From Blautia sp. Marseille-P3201T (lineage in GTDB: Bacteria > Bacillota > Clostridia > Lachnospirales > Lachnospiraceae), in the NCBI RefSeq assembly GCF_900120295.1, contig NZ_LT635466.1:62001-126000 (forward strand): DNA of 64,000 bases. Reading direction: 5' to 3'. Position numbers and translations under genes: made by a program. The notes below the pieces were generated by a model. The model made no database searches. It was given only the letters and a program-made list of their open reading frames with translations, and was not told where the DNA came from. Positions within the stretch are counted from its first letter, which is position 1. Each line of letters starts with the position of its first letter. This document shows, in pieces, positions 33,597 through 41,535 of this stretch.

Positions 33597-34568
33597 ATGA
33601 CGAGAAAAGGAATCGACGTCAGTCATTGGCAGGGAACCATTGACTGGAATAAGGTCAAAAAGGCCGGTATTGAGTTTGCCATCATCAAGGCTGGCGGCTC
33701 CGATGCCGGTTTTTATACGGATAGCAAATGGGAAGCAAATTACAAAGGTGCGAAGGCTGCCGGTATCTCGATCGGCGCTTATTACTTTGTCGGAAAAGAC
33801 TGCGTGACTGCTGCCGCCGGAAAAGCAGATGCCGAGCGCTTCCTGCATATCCTGAAGGGCAAGCAGCTGGAATATCCGGTCTATATGGATAACGAGGCAC
33901 AGCCCGCTTCTGTCAAAGCCGGAATCACTGAGGCCACCATTGCTTTCTGTAAGACGATGGAGGATGCCGGATACTTCGTCGGGATCTATGGCTCCGCTGT
34001 TTCCGGCTTCAAGGAACGCATGGATGACACGAAGCTCACGCCCTACGCTCACTGGGTAGCGCAGTATGCCAGCAAATGTTCTTATAAGGGCGACTACGGC
34101 ATCTGGCAGTATTCTTCCAAGGGCTCTGTTGACGGCATCAGTGGTAATGTGGATATGGACTACGCCTATGTGGATTATCCTGCCATTATCCAGAACGGCG
34201 GCTTCAACGGCTTTACAAAGTCTGCGTCCGATGACAGCAAGCCTGCCACTCCTGCTCCGGTCACTCCGGCAAAGACCGTAGATGAGCTGGCGCAAGAGGT
34301 GCTGGACGGCAAATGGGGAAACGGAACCGACCGCAAAGAACGCCTCACCGCTGCAGGGTATGATTATTCTGCCGTGCAGGCAAAGGTCAATGCTCTGGTG
34401 AAAAAGCAGGAATCTACTCCTGTCTACTACACCGTGAAAAGCGGTGAGACCCTCTCCGGAATTGCTAAGAAATACAGCACCACGGTTTCGGCGATCCAGA
34501 AGCTCAACCCGACGCTCATCAAAAACGTCAACCTTATTCTGACCGGCTGGAAGATCAGAGTGAAATAA
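33597..34568 (+). CDS. Phage endolysin: GH25 muramidase with CW_7 and LysM repeats
   Basis: A 323-aa cell-wall hydrolase (ATG at 33597 after GAGGAGG). Residues 1-~205 are a GH25 lysozyme domain with GIDVSHWQGTIDWNKVK, AIIKAGG and the acidic active-site segments YMDNEA and DMDYAYV; residues ~228-270 are a CW_7 (Cpl-7-like) repeat (VDELAQEVLDGKWGNGTDRKERL); residues ~282-323 are a LysM motif (YYTVKSGETLSGIAKKYSTT). It has no signal peptide, consistent with holin-dependent release. It forms the lysis cassette with the holin. Confidence 0.95.
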   Translation: MTRKGIDVSHWQGTIDWNKVKKAGIEFAIIKAGGSDAGFYTDSKWEANYKGAKAAGISIGAYYFVGKDCVTAAAGKADAERFLHILKGKQLEYPVYMDNEAQPASVKAGITEATIAFCKTMEDAGYFVGIYGSAVSGFKERMDDTKLTPYAHWVAQYASKCSYKGDYGIWQYSSKGSVDGISGNVDMDYAYVDYPAIIQNGGFNGFTKSASDDSKPATPAPVTPAKTVDELAQEVLDGKWGNGTDRKERLTAAGYDYSAVQAKVNALVKKQESTPVYYTVKSGETLSGIAKKYSTTVSAIQKLNPTLIKNVNLILTGWKIRVK

Positions 34569-34588
34569 CTGAATATCCAATCTGCTAT

Positions 34589-34620
34589 GCCTGCGAGTGT
34601 TCTTCGGAATGCCCGCAGGC
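34589..34620 (+). terminator. Terminator after the endolysin gene
   Basis: GCCTGCG (34589-34595) pairs with CGCAGGC (34614-34620), followed by TTTTTTATTTT. Confidence 0.85.
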
Positions 34621-34684
34621 TTTTTTATTTTCCTCCGCTCAAAAAGGCAGTTCATCTCCAGTGGAAACTGGAGGTGGATATGTT

Positions 34685-34891
34685 ATGACAGACGAAATCA
34701 CAAATGTTCAATCTGGATATTTCACGCAGGAGCTGATTCAGGGCGATCTGGACTACCGCAGAGCACAGACAATCGCAAAGAAGATGCTCGATGACGGCCT
34801 CATTTCTGTGGCTGAATTCAACAAATTAACCGCCATCAATCGGGAAACTTTCTCTCCCTTGTTCGCGGAAATAATGCCGAAAATCCCTTGA
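34685..34891 (+). CDS. SHOCT-domain small protein
   Basis: A 68-aa protein from the ATG at 34685 after GGAGG. The segment QGDLDYRRAQTIAKKMLDDGLISVAEFNKL resembles the SHOCT helical motif (short helix, dynamic loop, then LxxxGLITxeEFxxxK). Such proteins often precede clustered serine recombinase genes in Firmicutes mobile elements; a role as a recombination accessory factor is inferred from context only. Confidence 0.72.
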   Translation: MTDEITNVQSGYFTQELIQGDLDYRRAQTIAKKMLDDGLISVAEFNKLTAINRETFSPLFAEIMPKIP

Positions 34892-34943
34892 TATGTAGTC
34901 GCTTTAGAGTGATGTATAGACGTACGGAAAGGAGGGACTTCCC

Positions 34944-36503
34944 TTGAAAAAAGTCACGAAAATCGCAGAAACACCGAGCTCGAAAGTTAAACTCAAGAAG
35001 ATCAGGGTAGCCGCCTACTGCCGCGTCTCTACGGATTCCGATGCCCAGCTTGAAAGCCTTGAGGCACAGAAAACCCACTACGAAAATTACATCACATCCC
35101 GTGATGACTGGGAGTTTGCTGGACTCTATTTCGATGAAGGCATTACTGGCACCAAGAAGGACAAGCGCCCGGAGCTCCTACGACTCATTGACGACTGCAA
35201 GGCCGGTAAAGTGGACTTTGTTATCACAAAATCCATCAGCCGCTTCAGCCGGAACACAACGGACTGCTTAGAGCTGGTAAGAAAACTGCTCGCCCTGCAC
35301 ATTCCGATTTATTTTGAGAAGGAAAACATCAACACCGGCTCAATGGAGAGCGAGCTGTTTCTGGCAATTCTCTCCAGTATGGCCGAAGGCGAGTCTGTTT
35401 CCATATCGGAAAACAACAAGTGGTCAATCCAGAAACGTTTTGAGAGTGGCACCTATAAGGTCAGCTACCCACCCTACGGCTACGATTGGGATGGCGAGCA
35501 GATGGTGATTAATCCGGAGCAGGCGGCTGTGGTAAAGGAAATCTTCGCAGCGCTGCTCTCCGGTAAAGGTACCCACGCCATCGCGGACGACCTGAACCGG
35601 CGAGGCATTCCTACCAAGCGAAACGGACGTTGGACGGCGACAACCATTCGCGGGATGCTCACCAATGAGAAATATGTCGGCGACTGCCTTTTCCAGAAAA
35701 CGTACTCGGATTCACGCTTTGTCCGACACAACAATCACGGCGAGCAGACACAGTACATGGTCAAGGATCATCACGAGGCAATCATCAGCCGGGAGGACTT
35801 TGAAGCCGCTCACGCTTTTATTCACCAGCGGGCAACGGAAAAAGGTGTCGTCAAAGGGAGCGACAAATACCAGAATCGCTACACCTTCTCCGGGAAGATC
35901 ATCTGCGGCGAGTGCGGCGATACCTTTAAGCGCCGGATACACAGCTGCACCGGATACAAATACACCGCATGGTGCTGCAGTACCCACATCAAGGATAAGG
36001 ATAAATGCCACATGCTTTTTGTAAAGGACGATGATCTGAAGCAGGCTTTCATCACCATGATGAACAAGCTGGTCTACGCGCACCGGATCATCCTAAAGCC
36101 ATATGTTGAAGCATTGAAAAACACATCGTCTGATGACTCGCTTCGGCGCATTCAGGAAATACAGACCCTATTGGCGCAGAATACAGAAAAGCGCGAGACG
36201 CTGACAAAGCTCATGACACAGGGCATCATCGACCCGATCCTTTTCAACAAAGAGACGAACGAGCTGCTTTCGCAGGCAGACAGTTTCCGGGATGAGATCA
36301 ACGCCTTAAAAAACGCTGTTTCCGGAGATGTAACAAAGGTTACCGCAGCCACAGCGCTTCTGCACTATACAGAAAAAGGCGGGATACTTCAGGACTTCGA
36401 TGATGACCTGTTTAAAGAATATGTGAACCGCATCATTGTCCGCTCCAGAAATGAAGTGCGCTTTGAACTGAAATGCGGTCTGACGCTTCGAGAAAGGATG
36501 TGA
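34944..36503 (+). CDS. Serine recombinase 1 of tandem trio
   Basis: A 519-aa large serine recombinase. The resolvase domain has the nucleophile Ser29 in [30 protein letters not shown] and TKSISRFSRNTTDCLELVR; then come a recombinase domain (PPYGYDWDG...GIPTKRNGRWTATTIRGML), a zinc ribbon (ICGECGDTFKRRIH...C) and a C-terminal coiled coil. It is one of three adjacent recombinase genes that probably form the integration module of this element. The ATG follows GAAAGGAGGG. Confidence 0.93.
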   Translation: MKKVTKIAETPSSKVKLKKIRVAAYCRVSTDSDAQLESLEAQKTHYENYITSRDDWEFAGLYFDEGITGTKKDKRPELLRLIDDCKAGKVDFVITKSISRFSRNTTDCLELVRKLLALHIPIYFEKENINTGSMESELFLAILSSMAEGESVSISENNKWSIQKRFESGTYKVSYPPYGYDWDGEQMVINPEQAAVVKEIFAALLSGKGTHAIADDLNRRGIPTKRNGRWTATTIRGMLTNEKYVGDCLFQKTYSDSRFVRHNNHGEQTQYMVKDHHEAIISREDFEAAHAFIHQRATEKGVVKGSDKYQNRYTFSGKIICGECGDTFKRRIHSCTGYKYTAWCCSTHIKDKDKCHMLFVKDDDLKQAFITMMNKLVYAHRIILKPYVEALKNTSSDDSLRRIQEIQTLLAQNTEKRETLTKLMTQGIIDPILFNKETNELLSQADSFRDEINALKNAVSGDVTKVTAATALLHYTEKGGILQDFDDDLFKEYVNRIIVRSRNEVRFELKCGLTLRERM

Positions 36504-36507
36504 ATAC

Positions 36508-36924
36508 ATGGGACATACACCCTACGGCTACAGCATTGAAAACGGCTGCGCCACGATTAAAGAGGATGAAGCCAATAAAATACGAAAGCTCTATGAGAAT
36601 TACCTCTCCGGGATGGCACTGGCCAAGGCTGCTGCCGCTGCTGGCATTGAAACCTACCACGGCACGGCAAAGCGCCTGATGGAAAACAGGCACTACCTCG
36701 GAGACGACTTTTACCCGGCTATCATTGATCAGGAAACCTACGATAAAGCTGCCGCCATCCGATTTGAACGCGCCGGGAAACTTGGCAGGCTGAACAGGAA
36801 AAAGAGTGTAAAACCCGCAGCGTCTCCTACCGGCTTTCGTATGGCTGCGGCAGAGCAACACTATGAAGATCCGAGGCTGCAGGCAGAATACCTCTACAGC
36901 CTCATTGAAAGCGAGGTAAGCTAA
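36508..36924 (+). CDS. Serine recombinase 2, recombinase domain only (no catalytic domain)
   Basis: A 138-aa protein with only the recombinase DNA-binding domain: [34 protein letters not shown] and [22 protein letters not shown]. No resolvase domain, catalytic Ser or zinc ribbon is present. It starts 4 nt after recombinase 1 stops and overlaps recombinase 3 by one base. This short middle member is a recurring feature of such trios; it may assist binding at att sites or control directionality (inference). Confidence 0.85.
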   Translation: MGHTPYGYSIENGCATIKEDEANKIRKLYENYLSGMALAKAAAAAGIETYHGTAKRLMENRHYLGDDFYPAIIDQETYDKAAAIRFERAGKLGRLNRKKSVKPAASPTGFRMAAAEQHYEDPRLQAEYLYSLIESEVS

Positions 36925-38492
36925 TGGGAAATGTAATGGTGATTCCGGCCAGACGGCAGGTCGGAAATACAGTAAAGCAATCAGCGCAGAAAAAACTCCG
37001 TGTTGCAGCCTACTGCCGCGTCAGCACGGATTCCGAAGAACAGGAAACAAGCTACGAGGCTCAGGTCACGCACTACACCGAGTACATTCAAAAGAATCCG
37101 GAATGGGAGCTGGCGGGCATATTTGCAGACGACGGTATCTCCGGCACCAACACAAAAAAGCGTGATGAATTCAATCGAATGATCGACGAGTGCATGGCTG
37201 GTAACATCGACATGGTCATCACCAAGTCCATCAGCCGATTTGCTCGAAACACTCTCGACTGCCTGCAATACATCCGGCAGCTGAAGGATAAGAACATACC
37301 TGTTTATTTTGAGAAGGAAGCCATCAACACGCTGGACGCTAAGGGCGAGGTGCTGATCACGATTATGGCGAGCCTTGCCCAGCAGGAAAGCCAGTCAATG
37401 AGCCAGAACATCAAACTGGGACTGCAGTACCGCTACCAGCAAGGTAAGGTGCAGGTCAATCACAATCGATTCCTCGGATACACCAAGGATGAAAATGGGC
37501 ACCTGATCATCGATCCGGAGCAGGCAGAAATCGTAAAGCGCATCTACCGGGAATACCTCGAAGGCTCCAGCATGGATAAGATCGCCGACGGGCTTATGGC
37601 TGACGGTATCCTCACCGGCGCTGGCAAGACAAAATGGCACACCAGCACCATCAACAAGATTCTCCGCAACGAGAAATACATGGGTGACGCACTCCTGCAA
37701 AAGACCTACACCACAGACTTCCTGACAAAGAAGCGCATCAAGAACAACGGCACCGTTCCTCAATACTACGTCGAGGGCGACCATGAAGCGATCATTCCGA
37801 AAGAGCTCTTCATGCAGGTGCAGGCGGAGCTTGTCCGTCGCCGGGTAGTCCACGTCAGCCCGACCGGCAAGAAACGCAGCTTCTCCTGCAATCACTGTTT
37901 TGCACAGATGGTTTTCTGCGGAGACTGCGGCGAGCTTTACAGGCGCGTTCACTGGAACAACCACGGCTGCAAGTCCATCGTCTGGCGTTGCATCAGTCGC
38001 TTGGAGCCCTCCTCCGCTGAAAAGGACTGTACCAACCGGACGGTCAACGAGCTCCTGCTGCAGGAAGTCACGGTCAAGGCCTTCCATCAGATTCTTACTG
38101 AACGGGACTTTTTCCTGAAAACCTTACAGCAGAACATAGCCAAGGCCGTGGTTAACGCTGACACTCTCTCACCGGACGGCATTCAGGCACGGCTGGAGGA
38201 ACTTCAAAAAGAGCTCATCAAGAAGGCAAATAACAAACAGGACTATGACGCCATCGCTGATGAGATTTTCCGGCTCCGTGAACAGAAAGAACAATCAGAG
38301 CTTGACAGCCACCACCGGGAAGAAGCCATGAACCGGATCAAGGAGCTGCAGGACTTCATCTCCGAGCAGGAAACCGACATAACACAGTTTGATGAAGCGC
38401 TGGTCAAAAAGCTCATCGAGAAGATCACCGTCTTTGCCGACCACTTCACCGTGGAATTCAAGTCCGGCATTACAATCGACATAGAATCATAA
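36924..38492 (+). CDS. Serine recombinase 3 of tandem trio
   Basis: A 522-aa complete large serine recombinase: nucleophile Ser34 in [50 protein letters not shown], recombinase domain ([17 protein letters not shown]...), zinc ribbon ([14 protein letters not shown]...) and coiled coil (~405-475). It is related to recombinase 1 but clearly distinct, so the pair may act as a heteromeric system comparable to the paired CcrA/CcrB recombinases (an analogy, not shown). A terminator follows. Confidence 0.93.
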   Translation: MGNVMVIPARRQVGNTVKQSAQKKLRVAAYCRVSTDSEEQETSYEAQVTHYTEYIQKNPEWELAGIFADDGISGTNTKKRDEFNRMIDECMAGNIDMVITKSISRFARNTLDCLQYIRQLKDKNIPVYFEKEAINTLDAKGEVLITIMASLAQQESQSMSQNIKLGLQYRYQQGKVQVNHNRFLGYTKDENGHLIIDPEQAEIVKRIYREYLEGSSMDKIADGLMADGILTGAGKTKWHTSTINKILRNEKYMGDALLQKTYTTDFLTKKRIKNNGTVPQYYVEGDHEAIIPKELFMQVQAELVRRRVVHVSPTGKKRSFSCNHCFAQMVFCGDCGELYRRVHWNNHGCKSIVWRCISRLEPSSAEKDCTNRTVNELLLQEVTVKAFHQILTERDFFLKTLQQNIAKAVVNADTLSPDGIQARLEELQKELIKKANNKQDYDAIADEIFRLREQKEQSELDSHHREEAMNRIKELQDFISEQETDITQFDEALVKKLIEKITVFADHFTVEFKSGITIDIES

Positions 38493-38498
38493 AAAGAG

Positions 38499-38531
38499 CA
38501 AGCATCGCAGACTTATTATCTGAGATGCTTG
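38499..38531. terminator. Terminator between recombinase 3 and the convergent unknown gene
   Basis: CAAGCATC (38499-38506) pairs with GATGCTTG (38524-38531); T-rich sequence follows on the plus strand, and the minus-strand side also has TTTTT (from AAAAA at 38491-38495). Confidence 0.75.
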
Positions 38532-38537
38532 TTTGCT

Positions 38538-39365
38538 TTACCTCCAACATGTTAAAGGTTTTATTTCAATTATTCGATCTGGAGAAATCTGAATACCGTT
38601 TTTCATCAGGAGGATATGTTCAAATGGCTCTCCAAAAGCGGTATCGTAAGCCATCGTTAAATACATCAATACTTTGTCCTTATCGCTCTGATCATCGTCC
38701 CCGTCAAAAACAATATCGGAACCGTTTACTTGAGCTACTATTTCATATGGGAAATGCGACTGCTCCCATTCCTCAGATAAATTTAATCTTAATAGGTTGT
38801 CAATATCCCATAGTATTTCCGGGCGACGATGAACCTGACCCCCGTAAGGACTTCTTTCCCATACCGATAAAAACCCGCAAGTCGTAAAATCATAATAGAA
38901 CTTTCTTCCAATCGACCAGCATAAATATTCCTGTGTACCTGTTCTGGGACAATTGCCAGCGTTATAAGAAATATCAAAGACTTTCCCATTATATGTCAAT
39001 AGAGCGTCCTCTATATTTATTATTATCCCGTGCCGGTCTAAAAAAACTCTCAATTCTGATTCGTCACAAAGATATGCTTGCTGTAAATCTAAGATTCCAT
39101 ATTTCTTTATGGCTTCACACTCGTTTGCACTCGTCGTCACGTGAAAATACACAAAATTAAAATCAAGATATGTCCTCGGAAGATGTCCGAATCTTTTTAT
39201 TACATCTTCCACTAAATCATCTGTATATCTGTATTCGCTTTCATGCCCTACGAATTGTTCCCAAGTTGAAATGTCTACTCCGCTTAGTCCTACTAATGTT
39301 TTGCAGGCATTTGCAGAAGATCGTATATCATAAGTACTAAACAAATACAAAACCTCCTCTGACAT
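38538..39365 (-). CDS. Unrecognised 275-aa protein, possible mobile-element cargo
   Basis: I do not recognise a family with confidence. The protein has no signal peptide or membrane segment and is acidic. Its central FVYFHVTTSANECEAIKKYGILDLQQ resembles the opening H-x-T ... I..GI.dL pattern of ADP-ribosyltransferase-fold proteins (DarT, KptA and others), and WERSPYGGQVHRRPEILW could form part of a binding pocket; this likeness is weak. The ATG at 39365 lacks a ribosome site, whereas AGGAGG at about 39353-39358 would suit a TTG start at 39344. It is AT-rich compared with the adjacent recombinases. Its position between an integrase module and a chromosomal gene suggests accessory cargo. Confidence 0.55.
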   Translation of the reverse strand: MSEEVLYLFSTYDIRSSANACKTLVGLSGVDISTWEQFVGHESEYRYTDDLVEDVIKRFGHLPRTYLDFNFVYFHVTTSANECEAIKKYGILDLQQAYLCDESELRVFLDRHGIIINIEDALLTYNGKVFDISYNAGNCPRTGTQEYLCWSIGRKFYYDFTTCGFLSVWERSPYGGQVHRRPEILWDIDNLLRLNLSEEWEQSHFPYEIVAQVNGSDIVFDGDDDQSDKDKVLMYLTMAYDTAFGEPFEHILLMKNGIQISPDRIIEIKPLTCWR

Positions 39366-39555
39366 CTATCTCACAGCCACAACTACCCCAACATCTAACT
39401 CGGCAACTCAACATATTGACATCTATCAAGGCAACTCAACTCTCACACTTTTTGAGCCGGATTGCCCTTGGATAAGTTACCGAGAAGCGTTTGCCCTGCC
39501 CGATGCCAAATTTGTCCGATCGCCCGAAAACCGCAGTATTACTGGGCTTTCGCGC
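39366..39555. other. Junction between mobile region and rlmD, with short direct repeats
   Basis: No gene is visible. GACATCTATC occurs at 39360 and 39419, and GGCAACTCAAC at about 39402 and 39432, giving two imperfect direct repeats such as recombinases or relaxases bind. The stretch nearest rlmD is GC-richer than the flanking host genes. This is a plausible location of an attachment site, but no matching second copy was found in the window. Confidence 0.35.
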
Positions 39556-40953
39556 CTATTTTCCTTCGACCCTTGACATCAAACAGACCGTCTCCACATG
39601 CACCGTCTGACAAAATTGATCCACACAGCAAACCTTCTCCACCTGATATCCTCTTCCCAAAAACATCTCCAAATCCCTTGCCAGACTTGTAGGTTTACAG
39701 GAAATATACACCAGTTTATCCACTCCATAATCAATAATCTTCGGCAATGCCTTTGGATGAATTCCATCTCTTGGAGGGTCCAATACAATAAAGTCCGGTT
39801 TTTCCTGAATATCATCCAACACCTTCAGCACATCCCCTGCAATAAACCTGCAGTTTTCAATTCCGTTCAAATGTGCATTTTCCCCTGCTGCCTTCACTGC
39901 TTCCTCCACAATTTCCACACCAATGACTTCTTTTGCCACAGAAGCCATAATCTGTGAAATGGTACCGGTTCCGCTATAAAGGTCAAATACTGTCATTTCC
40001 TTTGTATCACCGATATATTCTCTGGCAGTTTTGTAAAGCACCTCTGCCCCATAAGAATTAGGCTGGAAAAAGGAAAATGGTGTAATTTTAAACTTCAATC
40101 CTAAAATTTCTTCGTAAAAATAGTCCTGTCCATAGAGAATTCTGGTTTCATCGCTTCTTACCACATCAGAAAGAGAATTGTTGATAATGTGCAGAAAACC
40201 TACGATTTTTCCCTCTAACGGTAACTCTAATAAACGGTTTTGCAGCTCTGCAAAATCTGTTTCAATTTCACTTGTAGTTACCAGATTTACCAGAATTTCC
40301 CCTGTTGTGTTTCCTCTGCGTAAAAGCAAATGGCGCAAAAATCCTGTATGCTGCATTTTATGGTAATAGGAAAATCCTTCTTCTCTGCAATATTCCAAAA
40401 TGCAAGTAAGTATTTTTGTCATATCCTCATGTACCAGCTTACAGTCACAGGCATTTAACACATCATAAGTACTTCCCTTTTTATGAAGTCCTAAGGATAA
40501 CGGACCATCTTTATATTCATCTCCAAAGGAAAACTCCATTTTATTTCGATATGCAAACTCCTGTGGACTTCCTTTAATTCCCTCAAAAATATAATCCGGT
40601 TTGCCTTCTGTATCTACCTGTCCTCCTCTGATTACTGCTTCGTCAATTAACTTCTTGACCTGTGCTGCCTTCATATTTAACTGTTCTTCATAAGACATTG
40701 TCTGATACATACAGCCTCCACAGGCAGGAAAAATGCTGCATACAGGCTCCCTCACTTCCAAAGGAGATTTCTCCAAAACTTCCAACAATCTGCCTTCCAG
40801 ACGTGTTCCCTTCTTTTTATTAATCATAAAGCGAACCTTCTGTCCCGGAATACCGTTTTTTACTACAACTGTTTTTCCTTCTACCTGTACTTTTCCCTTA
40901 TTTGGAAACTCTACTGTTTCAATAATTCCCTCGTAAATTTCTCCCTTTTTCAA
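39556..40953 (-). CDS. rlmD: 23S rRNA (uracil-C5)-methyltransferase, RlmD/RlmCD family
   Basis: A 465-aa SAM-dependent RNA methyltransferase that makes 5-methyluridine in 23S rRNA. It has an N-terminal TRAM domain (GIIETVEFPNKGKVQVEGKTVVVKNGIPGQ), an iron-sulfur cysteine cluster (CSIFPACGGCMYQ ... C), the SAM motif DLYSGTGTIS, DPPRDGIHPKAL and the catalytic YISCKPTSLARDL. Its 3' end adjoins the mobile region; the last codons (SRVEGK) differ from what I would expect of the family and could have been supplied by an inserted element. Confidence 0.93.
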   Translation of the reverse strand: MKKGEIYEGIIETVEFPNKGKVQVEGKTVVVKNGIPGQKVRFMINKKKGTRLEGRLLEVLEKSPLEVREPVCSIFPACGGCMYQTMSYEEQLNMKAAQVKKLIDEAVIRGGQVDTEGKPDYIFEGIKGSPQEFAYRNKMEFSFGDEYKDGPLSLGLHKKGSTYDVLNACDCKLVHEDMTKILTCILEYCREEGFSYYHKMQHTGFLRHLLLRRGNTTGEILVNLVTTSEIETDFAELQNRLLELPLEGKIVGFLHIINNSLSDVVRSDETRILYGQDYFYEEILGLKFKITPFSFFQPNSYGAEVLYKTAREYIGDTKEMTVFDLYSGTGTISQIMASVAKEVIGVEIVEEAVKAAGENAHLNGIENCRFIAGDVLKVLDDIQEKPDFIVLDPPRDGIHPKALPKIIDYGVDKLVYISCKPTSLARDLEMFLGRGYQVEKVCCVDQFCQTVHVETVCLMSRVEGK

Positions 40954-40987
40954 ATTATAATTCCTTTCTGTTTTTCATTACATAAAA

Positions 40988-41136
40988 AGATTGCGCAACA
41001 GCGCAATCTCCGCGTGCGAGCGGTTCACATAGTGATAATTTCATCTCCGCGAGCTGCGCATCCTTGCGAAGCCTTTTTTGTTTCATAGGACGCAATTTCC
41101 TATGAAACAAAAGAAGCTTCGGTCTCCCGAAGCTTC
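40988..41136 (-). terminator. Cluster of three hairpins between small membrane gene and rlmD
   Basis: AGATTGCGC-AACA-GCGCAATCT (40988-41009; TTTTTATG follows on minus), TTTCATAGGA...TCCTATGAAA (about 41086-41108), and GAAGCTTCGG-TCTC-CCGAAGCTTC (41113-41136; TTTTGTTTC follows on minus). The last is a strong terminator for the gene ending at 41148, and the first a second terminator before rlmD. The middle palindrome matches a short motif found at other intergenic sites. Confidence 0.75.
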
Positions 41137-41147
41137 CTGTTTCTTTC

Positions 41148-41381
41148 CTATTTATCTTCTTCGTCCTCATCCTCGTCTTCAAAATAGTCATCGAAATCAT
41201 CATCAAAGTCTTCTTCGAAATCTTCCAGATAATCCGGTGTAAAGAAGCGGTAAACTGCATAAGCAATTCCGGCGATTGCTGCTACTGCACCAATAATTGC
41301 CAATACCCATAATACCGTATTTTTGTTTTTTTCTTCCTCTTTCTTCTGTAATGCTGTGATTAAATTCTCAATACGATTCAT
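41148..41381 (-). CDS. Small membrane protein with acidic tail
   Basis: A 77-aa protein (ATG at 41381; a GTG at 41390 is also possible). It has an N-terminal amphipathic/Lys-Glu-rich helix, one transmembrane segment (NTVLWVLAIIGAVAAIAGIAYAVYRFF) and a tail made almost wholly of Asp/Glu (YLEDFEEDFDDDFDDYFEDE). No enzymatic motif is present. Similar short proteins occur in many Lachnospiraceae; the role is unknown, with ion or protein binding by the tail conceivable. It follows pcrA and is closed by a strong terminator. Confidence 0.75.
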   Translation of the reverse strand: MNRIENLITALQKKEEEKNKNTVLWVLAIIGAVAAIAGIAYAVYRFFTPDYLEDFEEDFDDDFDDYFEDEDEDEEDK

Positions 41382-41535
41382 ATACTGCACCGTCCTCTCT
41401 TTTTACAAGCTATTGTAAAATCTGTTGAAAGCTGTTGTTTACTCAACTTTTTTTCTTCTATTATACCACTGTAATCTGAATTTTACTATCCCTTCTTAAA
41501 TTTTTCAAGGGGAGTTTTCCAATTTCAAAAACTTC

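Noticed and set aside
36433-38087. Several long open frames antisense to the recombinase genes
   Set aside because: They mirror GC-rich coding sequence on the opposite strand, lack ribosome sites and show no family motifs.
40955-41266. Minus-strand open frame of 103 codons between rlmD and the small membrane protein gene
   Set aside because: It overlaps the membrane protein gene and the three hairpins in another frame and has low-complexity Lys/Met/Arg composition; a shadow frame.
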